A stretch of DNA of 64,000 nt from Limnoglobus sp043780595 (GTDB lineage Bacteria; Planctomycetota; Planctomycetia; Gemmatales; Gemmataceae): the NCBI GenBank assembly GCA_043780595.1, contig JAYWCL010000143.1, positions 1 through 64,000 on the forward strand. Reading direction: 5' to 3'. This document shows positions 56,536-64,000 of this stretch, one piece after another; position 1 is the stretch's first letter; each line of letters starts with the position of its first letter. The position numbers and the translations under genes are program-made. The notes under the pieces are model-generated. The model did no database searches and was not told the DNA's origin. It saw only the letters and a list, made by a program, of their open reading frames with translations.

Positions 56536-58829
56536 TCTTTAATTTTCTTCCACAGCTCGATGTTCGTGAAATCTTGCAGTTTCTTTTGGCTCGTGCCCGT
56601 CAGTTCGACATCGACTTGAAAGCGATCTTCGACGAGGCGAATCCGTGCGACGATCAGCTCGATGCCGTACTGCGAAAGCGCGTCGCCCTCGGGGAACGTC
56701 CATCGCCCCGTGGCGACAAACGTGGCGAATGGTCGGTTCGCATCGAGCGGGTCGGGAAGTGCGCCGATGAGCTTATCGGACGCCGTCGTGGGCGGTTTTT
56801 TCTGTGCGGATCGTTGGGCCATTGCGACTAACGAAGCGCCATCGCTTCCCAGGGCATAGGCGCGTTCGGCGATGACCGTGGCAATCACTCGTTGATTTTT
56901 CGGCGTCACGAACGAGAAGCACTTCTGTCCATTGATCGTGTTCGGAGCCACGGTACGATCGAGTTCGGCGATCCAGTTCGCGTTCAGGAAATCGCCTTCC
57001 GCGATGGCATAGTGTCGCGAACCGAAACCGGTATCGCTCGCTATGGCGTACGTAATCCGCTCGCATCTTCGCACGTCGAAACGGTAGCGCGACGTGAGTG
57101 CGTTGATCGCGGCCACCGATTTGGGCTTGATCGCCTGCTTCCATTTATTCATGTACGCTTCGGGGTGGATCACCATCGCGACCGTCACGCCGTCGGGTAG
57201 GTTCCACGATGCCGGTACCAAGTTGCCCTTCGCGGGTTCAACCGCAACGGGTTTCGTCGCCACCGGAATCGGCTGCGTCGTTTCGGGTGGCTTCGAGCTT
57301 GGCTTCAACACGACGACCGTACCGACGATTAAGAGCAACACTGCGCCGCCGATCGCGGCGAACGTCGGCAGTTGGCTCTTCGGCTTCAGCTTCCGCACGG
57401 GAACGGTCTTGGCCTTCAATGGTCGATTCCGTCGCGTTTCCTTCGAGTCGTCGGTGTCCGAATTCGTCGTAGCCCCTGCCACGGTCGTCAAGATCGTTCC
57501 GGAACTATGGTCGGAATGCCGAGGCTTCGGGATGCGAACCGCGTTCGCCGCAGGAAGGTTCCCGTCCGAATGTTCGGGTACTGCCACGACGCGAATCGGC
57601 TTGGCGGCCTTCCGCGAACGCATCGGCGCGGTCACGATCTCGGCTTCGGGAATGTTCGCCGCATTCACCGCCAACGTGACGACCGTGGTGCCATCGGGTA
57701 CGCTCGCACCGCCCGTTGCGGCAGGAGTGGCGTAAACGTACGCTTCGCCTTGGAGCGACATTTCCGGTTCGGGAGCCGCATCGGGCGTGAATCGAGCGAG
57801 TTGGGCCGCGACCTCGGTGCAGGTCTGAATGCGGTCTTCGGGCTTCTTGGCCAGCAGTTTATCGACGATCCGAATGAGGTCGTACGGCACGTCGGGCCGG
57901 AGTTTCCGCAGGTCCGGCGGCGCGTCGAGTTGATGGCGAAGTAGCTTGTCGATCGGCGAACCGTCGGGGAATGGCGGGCGACCGGCGAGGAGGTAAAAGA
58001 GCGTGCAGCCGAGGCTGTAAATGTCTGCGCGGGCATCGACCGTGCTCGAGTTCTTCGCTTGTTCGGGCGACATATAATCGGGCGTGCCGACGACGGTACC
58101 ATCGCGGGTCAGTTCCGTGCGCGAGACATCGTCGTCGTCGCTGAGCGACCGGATCAGGCCCATGTCGAGGATTTTGACGTGCGCCACCCCGCCCGTATTG
58201 GGCAGCGCGCGTTCGCCGGAAACGAGCAAGTTCGACGGCTTAATATCGCGGTGAACGAACTCGCGATCGTGCGCGTGTTGCAACCCGAGCGCCGTCTGTC
58301 GAGCGTACTCGGCGGCTTCGCAATAATGGAGTTGGCCGAATTCCTTGACGAGTCGCGCTAAGTCCGATCCGTTGACGAACTCCATCGCCATATAGTGGCG
58401 ACCGCCCGCCTCGTCGGCATTGTGGAGCGATACGATGTTCGGGTGGTTGAGCGTCGCCGCGGCGGCGGCTTCCCGCTTGTAGCGCCGCATGACGGTCTTA
58501 TTCGATAATAGATGCGGACGCACGACCTTCAACGCCACGATGAGGCCGACCTTTAGCTGAATTGCCTTGTAAACCTTACCCATCCCGCCTTCGCCGATCT
58601 TGTCCATCACCAGATACGGACCGATTAAAATTTCGACGATGCGGCTAATGCGGACTTTCTTCGACTGGTAACCCGTGAGGAGACCCGCCGCACGGAGCCG
58701 TTCGGAGAGCGCGACGGGATTGGCCAGAATATCGGGCGGAATGTCGTCGAGAGCAACGAGTTGCGCTGGGGAATAGAGGCCGCAATCGCGGATCGCTTGA
58801 ATGAGGTGTTCGGGAGTATTCCAATCCAT
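56376..58829 (-). CDS. Transmembrane Ser/Thr protein kinase
   Basis: From ATG 58829 the product has 817 residues. A planctomycete-type N-terminal helical leader (about 1-65) precedes the kinase domain: glycine loop IGEGGMGKVY (about 78-87), ATP lysine Lys101 in VALKVV, catalytic loop HRDIKPSN (Asp195) and ILDMG in place of DFG (Asp222). The activation segment is GTPDYMSPEQA. A Pro/Ala-rich juxtamembrane region leads to one membrane helix (about 490-510, AAIGGAVLLLIVGTVVVL), then a roughly 300-residue external domain (YRFDVRRCERITYAIASD). The kinase should be active and may sense something outside the membrane. A TTG start 17 codons upstream is possible. The convergent Uma2 frame overlaps its end. 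Confidence 0.9.
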   Translation of the reverse strand: MDWNTPEHLIQAIRDCGLYSPAQLVALDDIPPDILANPVALSERLRAAGLLTGYQSKKVRISRIVEILIGPYLVMDKIGEGGMGKVYKAIQLKVGLIVALKVVRPHLLSNKTVMRRYKREAAAAATLNHPNIVSLHNADEAGGRHYMAMEFVNGSDLARLVKEFGQLHYCEAAEYARQTALGLQHAHDREFVHRDIKPSNLLVSGERALPNTGGVAHVKILDMGLIRSLSDDDDVSRTELTRDGTVVGTPDYMSPEQAKNSSTVDARADIYSLGCTLFYLLAGRPPFPDGSPIDKLLRHQLDAPPDLRKLRPDVPYDLIRIVDKLLAKKPEDRIQTCTEVAAQLARFTPDAAPEPEMSLQGEAYVYATPAATGGASVPDGTTVVTLAVNAANIPEAEIVTAPMRSRKAAKPIRVVAVPEHSDGNLPAANAVRIPKPRHSDHSSGTILTTVAGATTNSDTDDSKETRRNRPLKAKTVPVRKLKPKSQLPTFAAIGGAVLLLIVGTVVVLKPSSKPPETTQPIPVATKPVAVEPAKGNLVPASWNLPDGVTVAMVIHPEAYMNKWKQAIKPKSVAAINALTSRYRFDVRRCERITYAIASDTGFGSRHYAIAEGDFLNANWIAELDRTVAPNTINGQKCFSFVTPKNQRVIATVIAERAYALGSDGASLVAMAQRSAQKKPPTTASDKLIGALPDPLDANRPFATFVATGRWTFPEGDALSQYGIELIVARIRLVEDRFQVDVELTGTSQKKLQDFTNIELWKKIKDHLPAIEPFVLKIAANESSKEYETVGQQVRMKISGEWEPEEAHDWFEKLIDEK

Positions 58830-58976
58830 CGTGGGCCACAGAGGTCTAGGAGAACGGCCTGCCGTCGGTTGATTTGACAACGGTAGTCTGATTGTACTTC
58901 TGAAAACCTAAAGGTGCGCGCGAAAAATCGAATGCGGTGCCGAGATCGTTGGCACGAAGGAGCTACACTCAGCGCT

Positions 58977-60530
58977 ATGGACCGGAAACCTGTCTCCATC
59001 GGAGCCGCTGTTTTGTCGCGAATCGTGCGTTCGGAAGTCGTTTTCTTCCTGGTGGCGTGGCCGATTCTTGCCGTCCTGTACCGGGCACGCGCGTTCGTCG
59101 ACCCCGGCACGTTCTGGCACATTCGCGTCGGAGATCTCATCCGCGAACGCGGATTCATGACCACCGACCCGTTCACGTTCCCCTTCGCGGGCAAAACCTG
59201 GATCCCGCAACAGTGGGGCGGTGAGATCGTCATGTCCGCGATTCACTCGGCACTCGGTTTCGACGGCATGCTGTTGGGCATGTCGGTGATGCTCGCGGGG
59301 TTGTTCGCGTGGGTGTTCCATCGGTTGCTCGTCGGTGGGATGGGTTGGCCGCTGGCGGGCATCGTATCGGCGCTCAGCATGATGGCAGCGGGGTTCCATT
59401 TCTACGCCCGCCCACACATCATCACCATCGTATTCATGGCCATCGTTGCGGGGTTCATCGTTGATTTCGACCGCGGCAAGATCGGGCGAGGGCGGTTGCT
59501 GTTGCTAATTCCGCTGCATCTCGTTTGGACGAATATCCACGGCGGAATGCTCGGCGGCGTGGCCACGCTCGCACTCGCCGGCATCGGCTGGGCGGTCCTT
59601 CGCAGTATGAATCGTGGCGAGTGGCTCGCCTATTTCGGCATCGTGGCGATGTGCGCACTGACGATGTTCGCGAACCCGTTCGGCCTCGAAATGCAGCGAA
59701 CCTGGTTCCGAATCGTCGGCTCCGGCGCGATGGCGCAGTACGTCGACGAACACACGATGCTCAATCCACAACGGCCCGGCGATCGAGCCGTGTTGGCGTT
59801 CGCGGTCGTATATTTGATCGTGCTATTTGGTGCAAAGTGGCATGATTTCCGCATCACGTGGCTGTTGCCGCTCGTCTGGTTCGTGCTCACGATCAAGAGC
59901 ATTCGGCAAGGGCCACTGTTCGTGGTGGTCGGTACTGTCCTGCTCGCCGACATTTGGCCGCACACTTTTTGGCACCGTTATTTGTGCCGAAAAGGCGACA
60001 CATTAGCCCGCGATGTCACTTTACCCTTACGGCCCTTCACCTGGCATTCGTGGCTATTGCCGATGATCGCGGTGGCGACGGCGATTGTGCTGCAATCGTA
60101 CCGCGTGCGCTGTCCCATCATCGGCACTGGCATGGCACATCTCGATCCGTGGCTGGTGCCGGTATCGCTGATCGAACCGCTGCAAAACTACGCTGCCACC
60201 GTGCCGACAGGCACGCGAATTTACAACGATGCCAACCTCGGCGGTTTCGTAATCTATCACGCGCCGAAGCTCAAAATCTTCATGGACGACCGCTTCGAGT
60301 TGTGCGGCGATGCCTGGTTGATGAACTACGTCGAAACGATTCGCGACCACCCGGAGCGATTCGAGGATTGGTACCAGGAGTACCGTTTTGAAGTCGCAAT
60401 CGTCGCCGCATCGACGCCGATGTTGCCACTCGAACACGCAATGCGCAGCTCGGGCCACTGGCGCGAAATCGCCCGCGACTGCACCGCCGTGATGTATCGC
60501 CGAATCGATTTCATTCGCACACCGCAATAG
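58977..60530 (+). CDS. Polytopic membrane protein of unknown function
   Basis: The 517-residue product from ATG 58977 has about ten hydrophobic segments between residues 20 and 395 (VVFFLVAWPILAVLYRARAF, MLLGMSVMLAGLFAWVF, WLLPMIAVATAIVLQS), with an early DPGTFWHIRVGDLIRERGFM loop (positions 42-61) that recalls membrane glycosyltransferase-like proteins in which a first external loop carries acidic residues. A C-terminal soluble domain of about 110 residues follows (TRIYNDANLGGFVIYHAP, DDRFELCGDAWLMNYVETIR). It may transfer a lipid-linked sugar to a cell-surface acceptor, but no GT motif is firm. It is divergent from the kinase gene, 147 bases apart. Confidence 0.75.
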   Translation: MDRKPVSIGAAVLSRIVRSEVVFFLVAWPILAVLYRARAFVDPGTFWHIRVGDLIRERGFMTTDPFTFPFAGKTWIPQQWGGEIVMSAIHSALGFDGMLLGMSVMLAGLFAWVFHRLLVGGMGWPLAGIVSALSMMAAGFHFYARPHIITIVFMAIVAGFIVDFDRGKIGRGRLLLLIPLHLVWTNIHGGMLGGVATLALAGIGWAVLRSMNRGEWLAYFGIVAMCALTMFANPFGLEMQRTWFRIVGSGAMAQYVDEHTMLNPQRPGDRAVLAFAVVYLIVLFGAKWHDFRITWLLPLVWFVLTIKSIRQGPLFVVVGTVLLADIWPHTFWHRYLCRKGDTLARDVTLPLRPFTWHSWLLPMIAVATAIVLQSYRVRCPIIGTGMAHLDPWLVPVSLIEPLQNYAATVPTGTRIYNDANLGGFVIYHAPKLKIFMDDRFELCGDAWLMNYVETIRDHPERFEDWYQEYRFEVAIVAASTPMLPLEHAMRSSGHWREIARDCTAVMYRRIDFIRTPQ

Positions 60531-60631
60531 GTAGTCGAACCTATTGCCGATGCACATGCTCATTGTGGATGGTCTACGTGGCACAGAGCCACAGATGGGA
60601 GGATGCGATGATACGCGATGGCATACGCTTC

Positions 60632-60703
60632 CCTCCCGTAGCTCAGTGGCAGAGCGCCGGCCTTATAAGCCGTCGGTCGCGGGTTCAAATCCCGCCGGGA
60701 GGA
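60632..60703 (+). tRNA. tRNA-Ile with UAU anticodon
   Basis: A 72-base cloverleaf: acceptor cctcccg with cgggagg, D stem gctc/gagc with a 7-base loop, anticodon loop cttataa, T arm gcggg/cccgc with loop ttcaaat, discriminator A at 60703 and no encoded CCA. The anticodon (60664-60666) is TAT and reads AUA. The outermost anticodon-stem pair is a C-T mismatch. Most bacteria read AUA with a lysidine-modified CAU tRNA, so this anticodon is uncommon. Confidence 0.88.
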
Positions 60704-60781
60704 CTCACCTATTCCCTCGCTCGCCTTTCGCGCTAACAAATCGCACTCATCACATACAATTCGCGGGAAGGAGATTCCGCC

Positions 60782-61519
60782 ATGCCTGCGCGACCGATTA
60801 TCGGTATCCCGATGCAGACGCAAAGCTCATCCGATGCGTTTTGGGTGATGCGGAAGCCGTACATCGACGCGCTCCGGAATGCGGGTGCGATCCCGTGGAT
60901 TATCCCGCTACTTGCCGATGATCCCGAGACACTTCGCGAGATTTTCGACCGGCTCGATGGCCTGTTCCTGGCGGGCGGTGCGGATGTCAGCCCGACGCGG
61001 TACGGCGAAGCGGCGAAGCCGTACCTCGGTGCGACCGACCCCGAGCGCGATGCGGTTGAGACGGCGCTCGTCCGGATGTCGCTCGATGCGCGGCTGCCGA
61101 TCTTTGCGGTCTGCCGGGGGCTGCAATTGCTGAACGTGGCGTGTGGCGGGTCGTTGCATCAGGACATTCGCGCGGAAGTGCCTGCGGCGATCAAACACGA
61201 TTATTTCGCGGCCGATTTGCACATCCGCACGGCGTGCGTTCACGACATTGCGGTGAAGGCGGGTACGCGAATTGCCGACATTTTTGGCTCCGCTTCGCTA
61301 TCCGTAAACAGTATGCACCATCAGGCGATCAAGGAACTCGCGCCGAATCTGACTGCGTCGGCGTTCGCCCCCGATGGCATCATTGAGGCGGTCGAAGCCA
61401 AGGCATCGTTCGCAATCGGCGTGCAGTGGCACCCGGAAGAACTCGCCGCGACCGACCCCGCAATGCGACGGTTGTTCGAGGCGTTCACCGCCGCCGCGAC
61501 GGAAGGAATGGGGCCGTGA
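60782..61519 (+). CDS. Gamma-glutamyl hydrolase of peptidase family C26 (PuuD-like)
   Basis: A 245-residue class I amidotransferase-fold enzyme: GLFLAGGADVSPTRYG (about 60-75), the nucleophile Cys111 in FAVCRGLQLLNVACGG, and His217-Pro-Glu219 in GVQWHPEE, completing the triad. This is the C26 family whose members release glutamate from gamma-glutamyl amides, as PuuD does with gamma-glutamyl-GABA. An AAGGAG lies 8 bases before the ATG. The stop overlaps the start of the ATP-grasp-like gene by four bases (GTGA), so the two products are made together and probably act on one pathway. Confidence 0.9.
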   Translation: MPARPIIGIPMQTQSSSDAFWVMRKPYIDALRNAGAIPWIIPLLADDPETLREIFDRLDGLFLAGGADVSPTRYGEAAKPYLGATDPERDAVETALVRMSLDARLPIFAVCRGLQLLNVACGGSLHQDIRAEVPAAIKHDYFAADLHIRTACVHDIAVKAGTRIADIFGSASLSVNSMHHQAIKELAPNLTASAFAPDGIIEAVEAKASFAIGVQWHPEELAATDPAMRRLFEAFTAAATEGMGP

Positions 61520-62865
61520 TCGACGACGCGATTGGGGCCTACCACGACATTATTTCCAGCGGACAGACCGCCGCGAACACGCACGACGCACTGATGGCCG
61601 CGCTCGCGAAGCGTAACCTGTACTTCGGCTCCCGCCCAATCTGTTCGGTGTTACGCCCGCGCTTTCTGACCGCGTTTCAAAGCGAATATCTCCAGTCGCG
61701 TACGTCGATCCTCTCGCGCGCGTTCCGCAAAATGCACGACCGTGCGATGCGCGATCGCCCGTTCCTGAAGCAGTTCGGCGTCCACGACTGGGAAGAGGAA
61801 CTCTTCGCGCACGAGCCCGGTTACGACTCGCCGAACCCGATCGCGCGGTTCGATGGGTTCTTTAGCCGCGAAGGGCGATTGCGGTTCGTCGAACTCAATT
61901 CGCAGTCCCCCGCCGGCGCGGGTTACACCGATGCACTCGCCGCCGCGTTCGCCGAATTGCCTGCGTTTCAAGAGTTTCAGCAATCGTACACCGCGAGGCC
62001 GCTGCCGTGTTTGGGCGAACTGACGACTGCGCTTCTCGACTGTTACCGGCAGTGGAGCGGCACCGGCGAGCCGCCGCGGATCGCGATTGTCGACTGGGCG
62101 AACGTGCCAACGCAGGCCGAGTTCGTGCTGTTCGCGGAGGCATTGCAGTCGCAAGGTTTCGAGACGTGCATCGCCGACCCGCGCGAACTCGATTACTACA
62201 ACGGCACGCTTCGCGCAAACGGGCGGCGGGTGAATCTGGTTTACCGGCGGATTTTGTTGCGCGACCTCATCGACGAATGCGGCTTGAACCACCCGCTCAT
62301 TCGCGCCGTACGGGAGGGGGCGGCGTGTATGGTCAACCCGTTCCGCTGCAAAGTCCTCGGCAAGAAAGCCGCGTTCGCCGTCGCCACCGACGACCGCAAT
62401 GCCGCGATGTTTACCGCCGAGGAACGCGAAGCGATCCGCGAGCATATCCCGTGGACGCGGATCGTCGCCGACCGGATTACGACGCACGACGGGCTTCACG
62501 TCGATCTACTGCCGTACATCGTCGACAACAAGGATCGCCTCGTTTTGAAGCCGAATAACGCGCACGGCGGCAAGCAGATCGTCCTCGGCTGGAACACCGA
62601 TACTGCGACTTGGACGAAGTGTTTGAGCATCGCGCAAAGCGAAGGCCACGTCGTGCAAGAGCGCGTCGATGTGGCCACCGAACCGTATCCATCGTTCGAT
62701 ACGGGCCGGTTGAACATCCACGAACGCTGGGTCGATACGAACCCGTTCGTCGCGAATGGCCACGCCTACGGCGGCTGCCTGACGCGGCTCTCCACCGAGC
62801 CGCTCGTCAACGTCCTCACCGGTGGAGGAGTGGTGCCGACATTCGTCGTCGCGAAGCGGGTTTAG
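61516..62865 (+). CDS. ATP-grasp-like ligase coupled to the gamma-glutamyl hydrolase
   Basis: From GTG 61516 the product is 449 residues. Blocks suggest a (possibly circularly permuted) ATP-grasp fold: RLRFVELNSQSPAGAGYTDA, NPFRCKVLGKKAAFAVATDD, LVLKPNNAHGGKQIVLGW (Lys and Gly-rich loop for ATP), VVQERVDVATEPY and NIHERWVDTNPFVANGHAYG. Such enzymes join a carboxylate to an amine through an acyl-phosphate. No named family is certain. The four-base overlap with the hydrolase and the family pairing suggest formation and cleavage of a gamma-glutamyl or similar amide (inference). A reading that starts 30 codons earlier lies over the preceding gene and is rejected. Confidence 0.7.
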   Translation: MIDDAIGAYHDIISSGQTAANTHDALMAALAKRNLYFGSRPICSVLRPRFLTAFQSEYLQSRTSILSRAFRKMHDRAMRDRPFLKQFGVHDWEEELFAHEPGYDSPNPIARFDGFFSREGRLRFVELNSQSPAGAGYTDALAAAFAELPAFQEFQQSYTARPLPCLGELTTALLDCYRQWSGTGEPPRIAIVDWANVPTQAEFVLFAEALQSQGFETCIADPRELDYYNGTLRANGRRVNLVYRRILLRDLIDECGLNHPLIRAVREGAACMVNPFRCKVLGKKAAFAVATDDRNAAMFTAEEREAIREHIPWTRIVADRITTHDGLHVDLLPYIVDNKDRLVLKPNNAHGGKQIVLGWNTDTATWTKCLSIAQSEGHVVQERVDVATEPYPSFDTGRLNIHERWVDTNPFVANGHAYGGCLTRLSTEPLVNVLTGGGVVPTFVVAKRV

Positions 62866-62881
62866 TTGGCAACGTCTGCAC

Positions 62882-64000
62882 CTACTCGAAACTCACTGCC
62901 AGATTCGGCAACGATTTTCGCAACTCGTCGCCTACCGCTTTCGTCACTTTTGTTTTCAGGAAGGTGGCGCGTTTCAGCGTGGTCGTGCGGACGAGTTCCT
63001 TCGCGCCATCGTTGCTGATGAGTGCATTCTCGATGTGAATTTCTTCGAGCTTCGGCAACGTCGAAACGATCTTCATCCCGGCATCGGTGATTTGCGTTTC
63101 GATGAGGGTCAGTTTCTTCAGCGCGGTCAGCGTTGCGACGCGGCGTAGCCCCGCGTCGTCGATGGCTTTACCGCCGAGCGTGAGGTCTTCGAGCGATGTC
63201 GGAAGCGCGTCGGCGGTCTTGCCGGTGATGTCGCATTTCGCCAACACCAGACGGCGCAACGTCTTCCTCGCACTTAGGGATTTGAGGCCGTCGTCGCTGA
63301 TTGCGGTGCCCGTTAGGTCGAGGTCCGCGAGCTTCGGCAACGTCGCCAGCACTTTTAGGCCGTCGTCGTTCACGGGGCAAAACGCCAAATCGAGCGTGTC
63401 GAGTTCGGCGAGTGCGGACCAATTTAGCCCCGCGAGCGTGACCTTCGTTTCGGTCAAGCTCAATCGCCGTAGCGATGTCAGTCCCGCGAGTTCCTTCGCA
63501 ATGGCATCATCGACTGGCGCACCGTGCAGCGTCAGTTTGTGGAGCGATTTCCGTTTCGATAATGCGGCGATTCCCGTTGCCGTCACGGGCGATCCATCGA
63601 GGATGAGTTCTTCGAGGTCGGCGAGTTTCGCCAGATACACGAACCCCGCATCGCTGAACTTCGCCCGACTCAGGTTGACGGCTTTCACCGTCGGCAGGTT
63701 GCTCAGTTGTGTCAAAAAGGCATCGGTATCTTGCGTATCTTCGAGGCCCAGGTAACGAAGTGTGGTTAATGCCGTCAGCTTGCTGGCATCGACGGCCTTC
63801 ACCGATTTCCCTGCAAATACCACGCTGATAATCGGCTCGCCTCGCGCGCTCGCATCTTGCACAGCCCGCCCGCCGACCGATTCGACGTACTTCACCGCCT
63901 CCGCCTCGGCCTTCGGGTCGCGAACCGCCGGTGCAGGCTTCTGCTCTGACTTCGGTTTCTCCGGCGACTGCGCAAACAGCACGCCACAACCGAGAACGAT
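62882..64000 (-). CDS. Exported leucine-rich-repeat protein, partial (5' end outside the window)
   Basis: The frame enters the window at 64000 with IVLGCGVLFAQSPE, the end of a signal peptide, so the start codon lies beyond. A Lys/Pro linker (PEKPKSEQKPAPAV) and then LRR units follow (LEELILDGSPVTATGIAALS, LADLDLTGTAISDDGLKSLS, LTALKKLTLIETQITDAGMK), each about 24 residues, to the C-terminus SLPNLAVSFE. This is the simple exported LRR type common in planctomycetes and probably binds proteins or surfaces. It converges on the ATP-grasp-like gene with a 16-base gap and no hairpin visible. Confidence 0.88.
   Translation of the reverse strand: MVLGCGVLFAQSPEKPKSEQKPAPAVRDPKAEAEAVKYVESVGGRAVQDASARGEPIISVVFAGKSVKAVDASKLTALTTLRYLGLEDTQDTDAFLTQLSNLPTVKAVNLSRAKFSDAGFVYLAKLADLEELILDGSPVTATGIAALSKRKSLHKLTLHGAPVDDAIAKELAGLTSLRRLSLTETKVTLAGLNWSALAELDTLDLAFCPVNDDGLKVLATLPKLADLDLTGTAISDDGLKSLSARKTLRRLVLAKCDITGKTADALPTSLEDLTLGGKAIDDAGLRRVATLTALKKLTLIETQITDAGMKIVSTLPKLEEIHIENALISNDGAKELVRTTTLKRATFLKTKVTKAVGDELRKSLPNLAVSFE

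Overview
The window looks like a chromosomal segment of a planctomycete, most likely of the Gemmata group. The evidence is a PVC-type secreted protein with a C-terminal CATCH haem motif, a large membrane-anchored Ser/Thr kinase with the usual planctomycete N-terminal leader region, a MoxR/DUF58/von Willebrand A cluster with giant exported partners, tandem Uma2 nucleases, an ISKra4-like transposase, many secreted HEAT/TPR/beta-propeller proteins, and several families of palindromic intergenic repeats. Base composition is moderately GC-rich and even, with no clear large transferred island.

Layout. 1-545 holds the end of an ISKra4-like transposase. 726-3679 (+) carries an aldehyde dehydrogenase and then a compact arsenic-type operon: an ArsR repressor behind a perfect 12-6-12 palindrome, an aquaglyceroporin-like channel and a thiol-dependent arsenate reductase. 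3690-6889 (-) holds an active HtrA protease, a DksA/TraR zinc-finger protein with a clear terminator, and a DHH phosphoesterase. A 600-base gap with a 21-base tandem repeat precedes lysA (7499-8788, +). An exported HEAT-repeat protein with an embedded receiver-like domain, small exported or hypothetical proteins and an HNH endonuclease follow to 14685.

From 42002 down to 14844 almost everything reads on the minus strand: a beta-propeller/TPR giant, an alpha-alpha toroid protein, MoxR ATPase, DUF58 protein, two vWA membrane proteins, a DUF4175-like membrane protein, a coiled-coil exported protein, an exported protein whose frame is interrupted by a TGA, an NPCBM protein, and finally three trypsin-like/PDZ proteins. 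I read this as one envelope locus: a MoxR/vWA chaperone-like core with exported clients or partners and a periplasmic protease set. In that set only one of the three paralogues keeps the catalytic triad; the other two look like pseudoproteases. The three protease genes are bracketed by two copies of a long palindromic element.

42269-64000 is mixed: a radical SAM protein, a giant TPR protein, a small unlisted gene (47921-48079), ilvD, two Flp-type pilins separated by a hairpin and closed by a strong terminator, an exported glycosidase-like protein, the PVC-type haem protein, two Uma2 nucleases (the second with an altered C-terminus that runs into the convergent kinase gene), the kinase, a polytopic membrane protein, a tRNA-Ile with the rare UAU anticodon, a translationally coupled pair of a class-I amidotransferase-like gamma-glutamyl hydrolase and an ATP-grasp-like ligase, and a leucine-rich-repeat exported protein that runs off the end.

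All functional calls are from reading motifs by eye; no database search was run.
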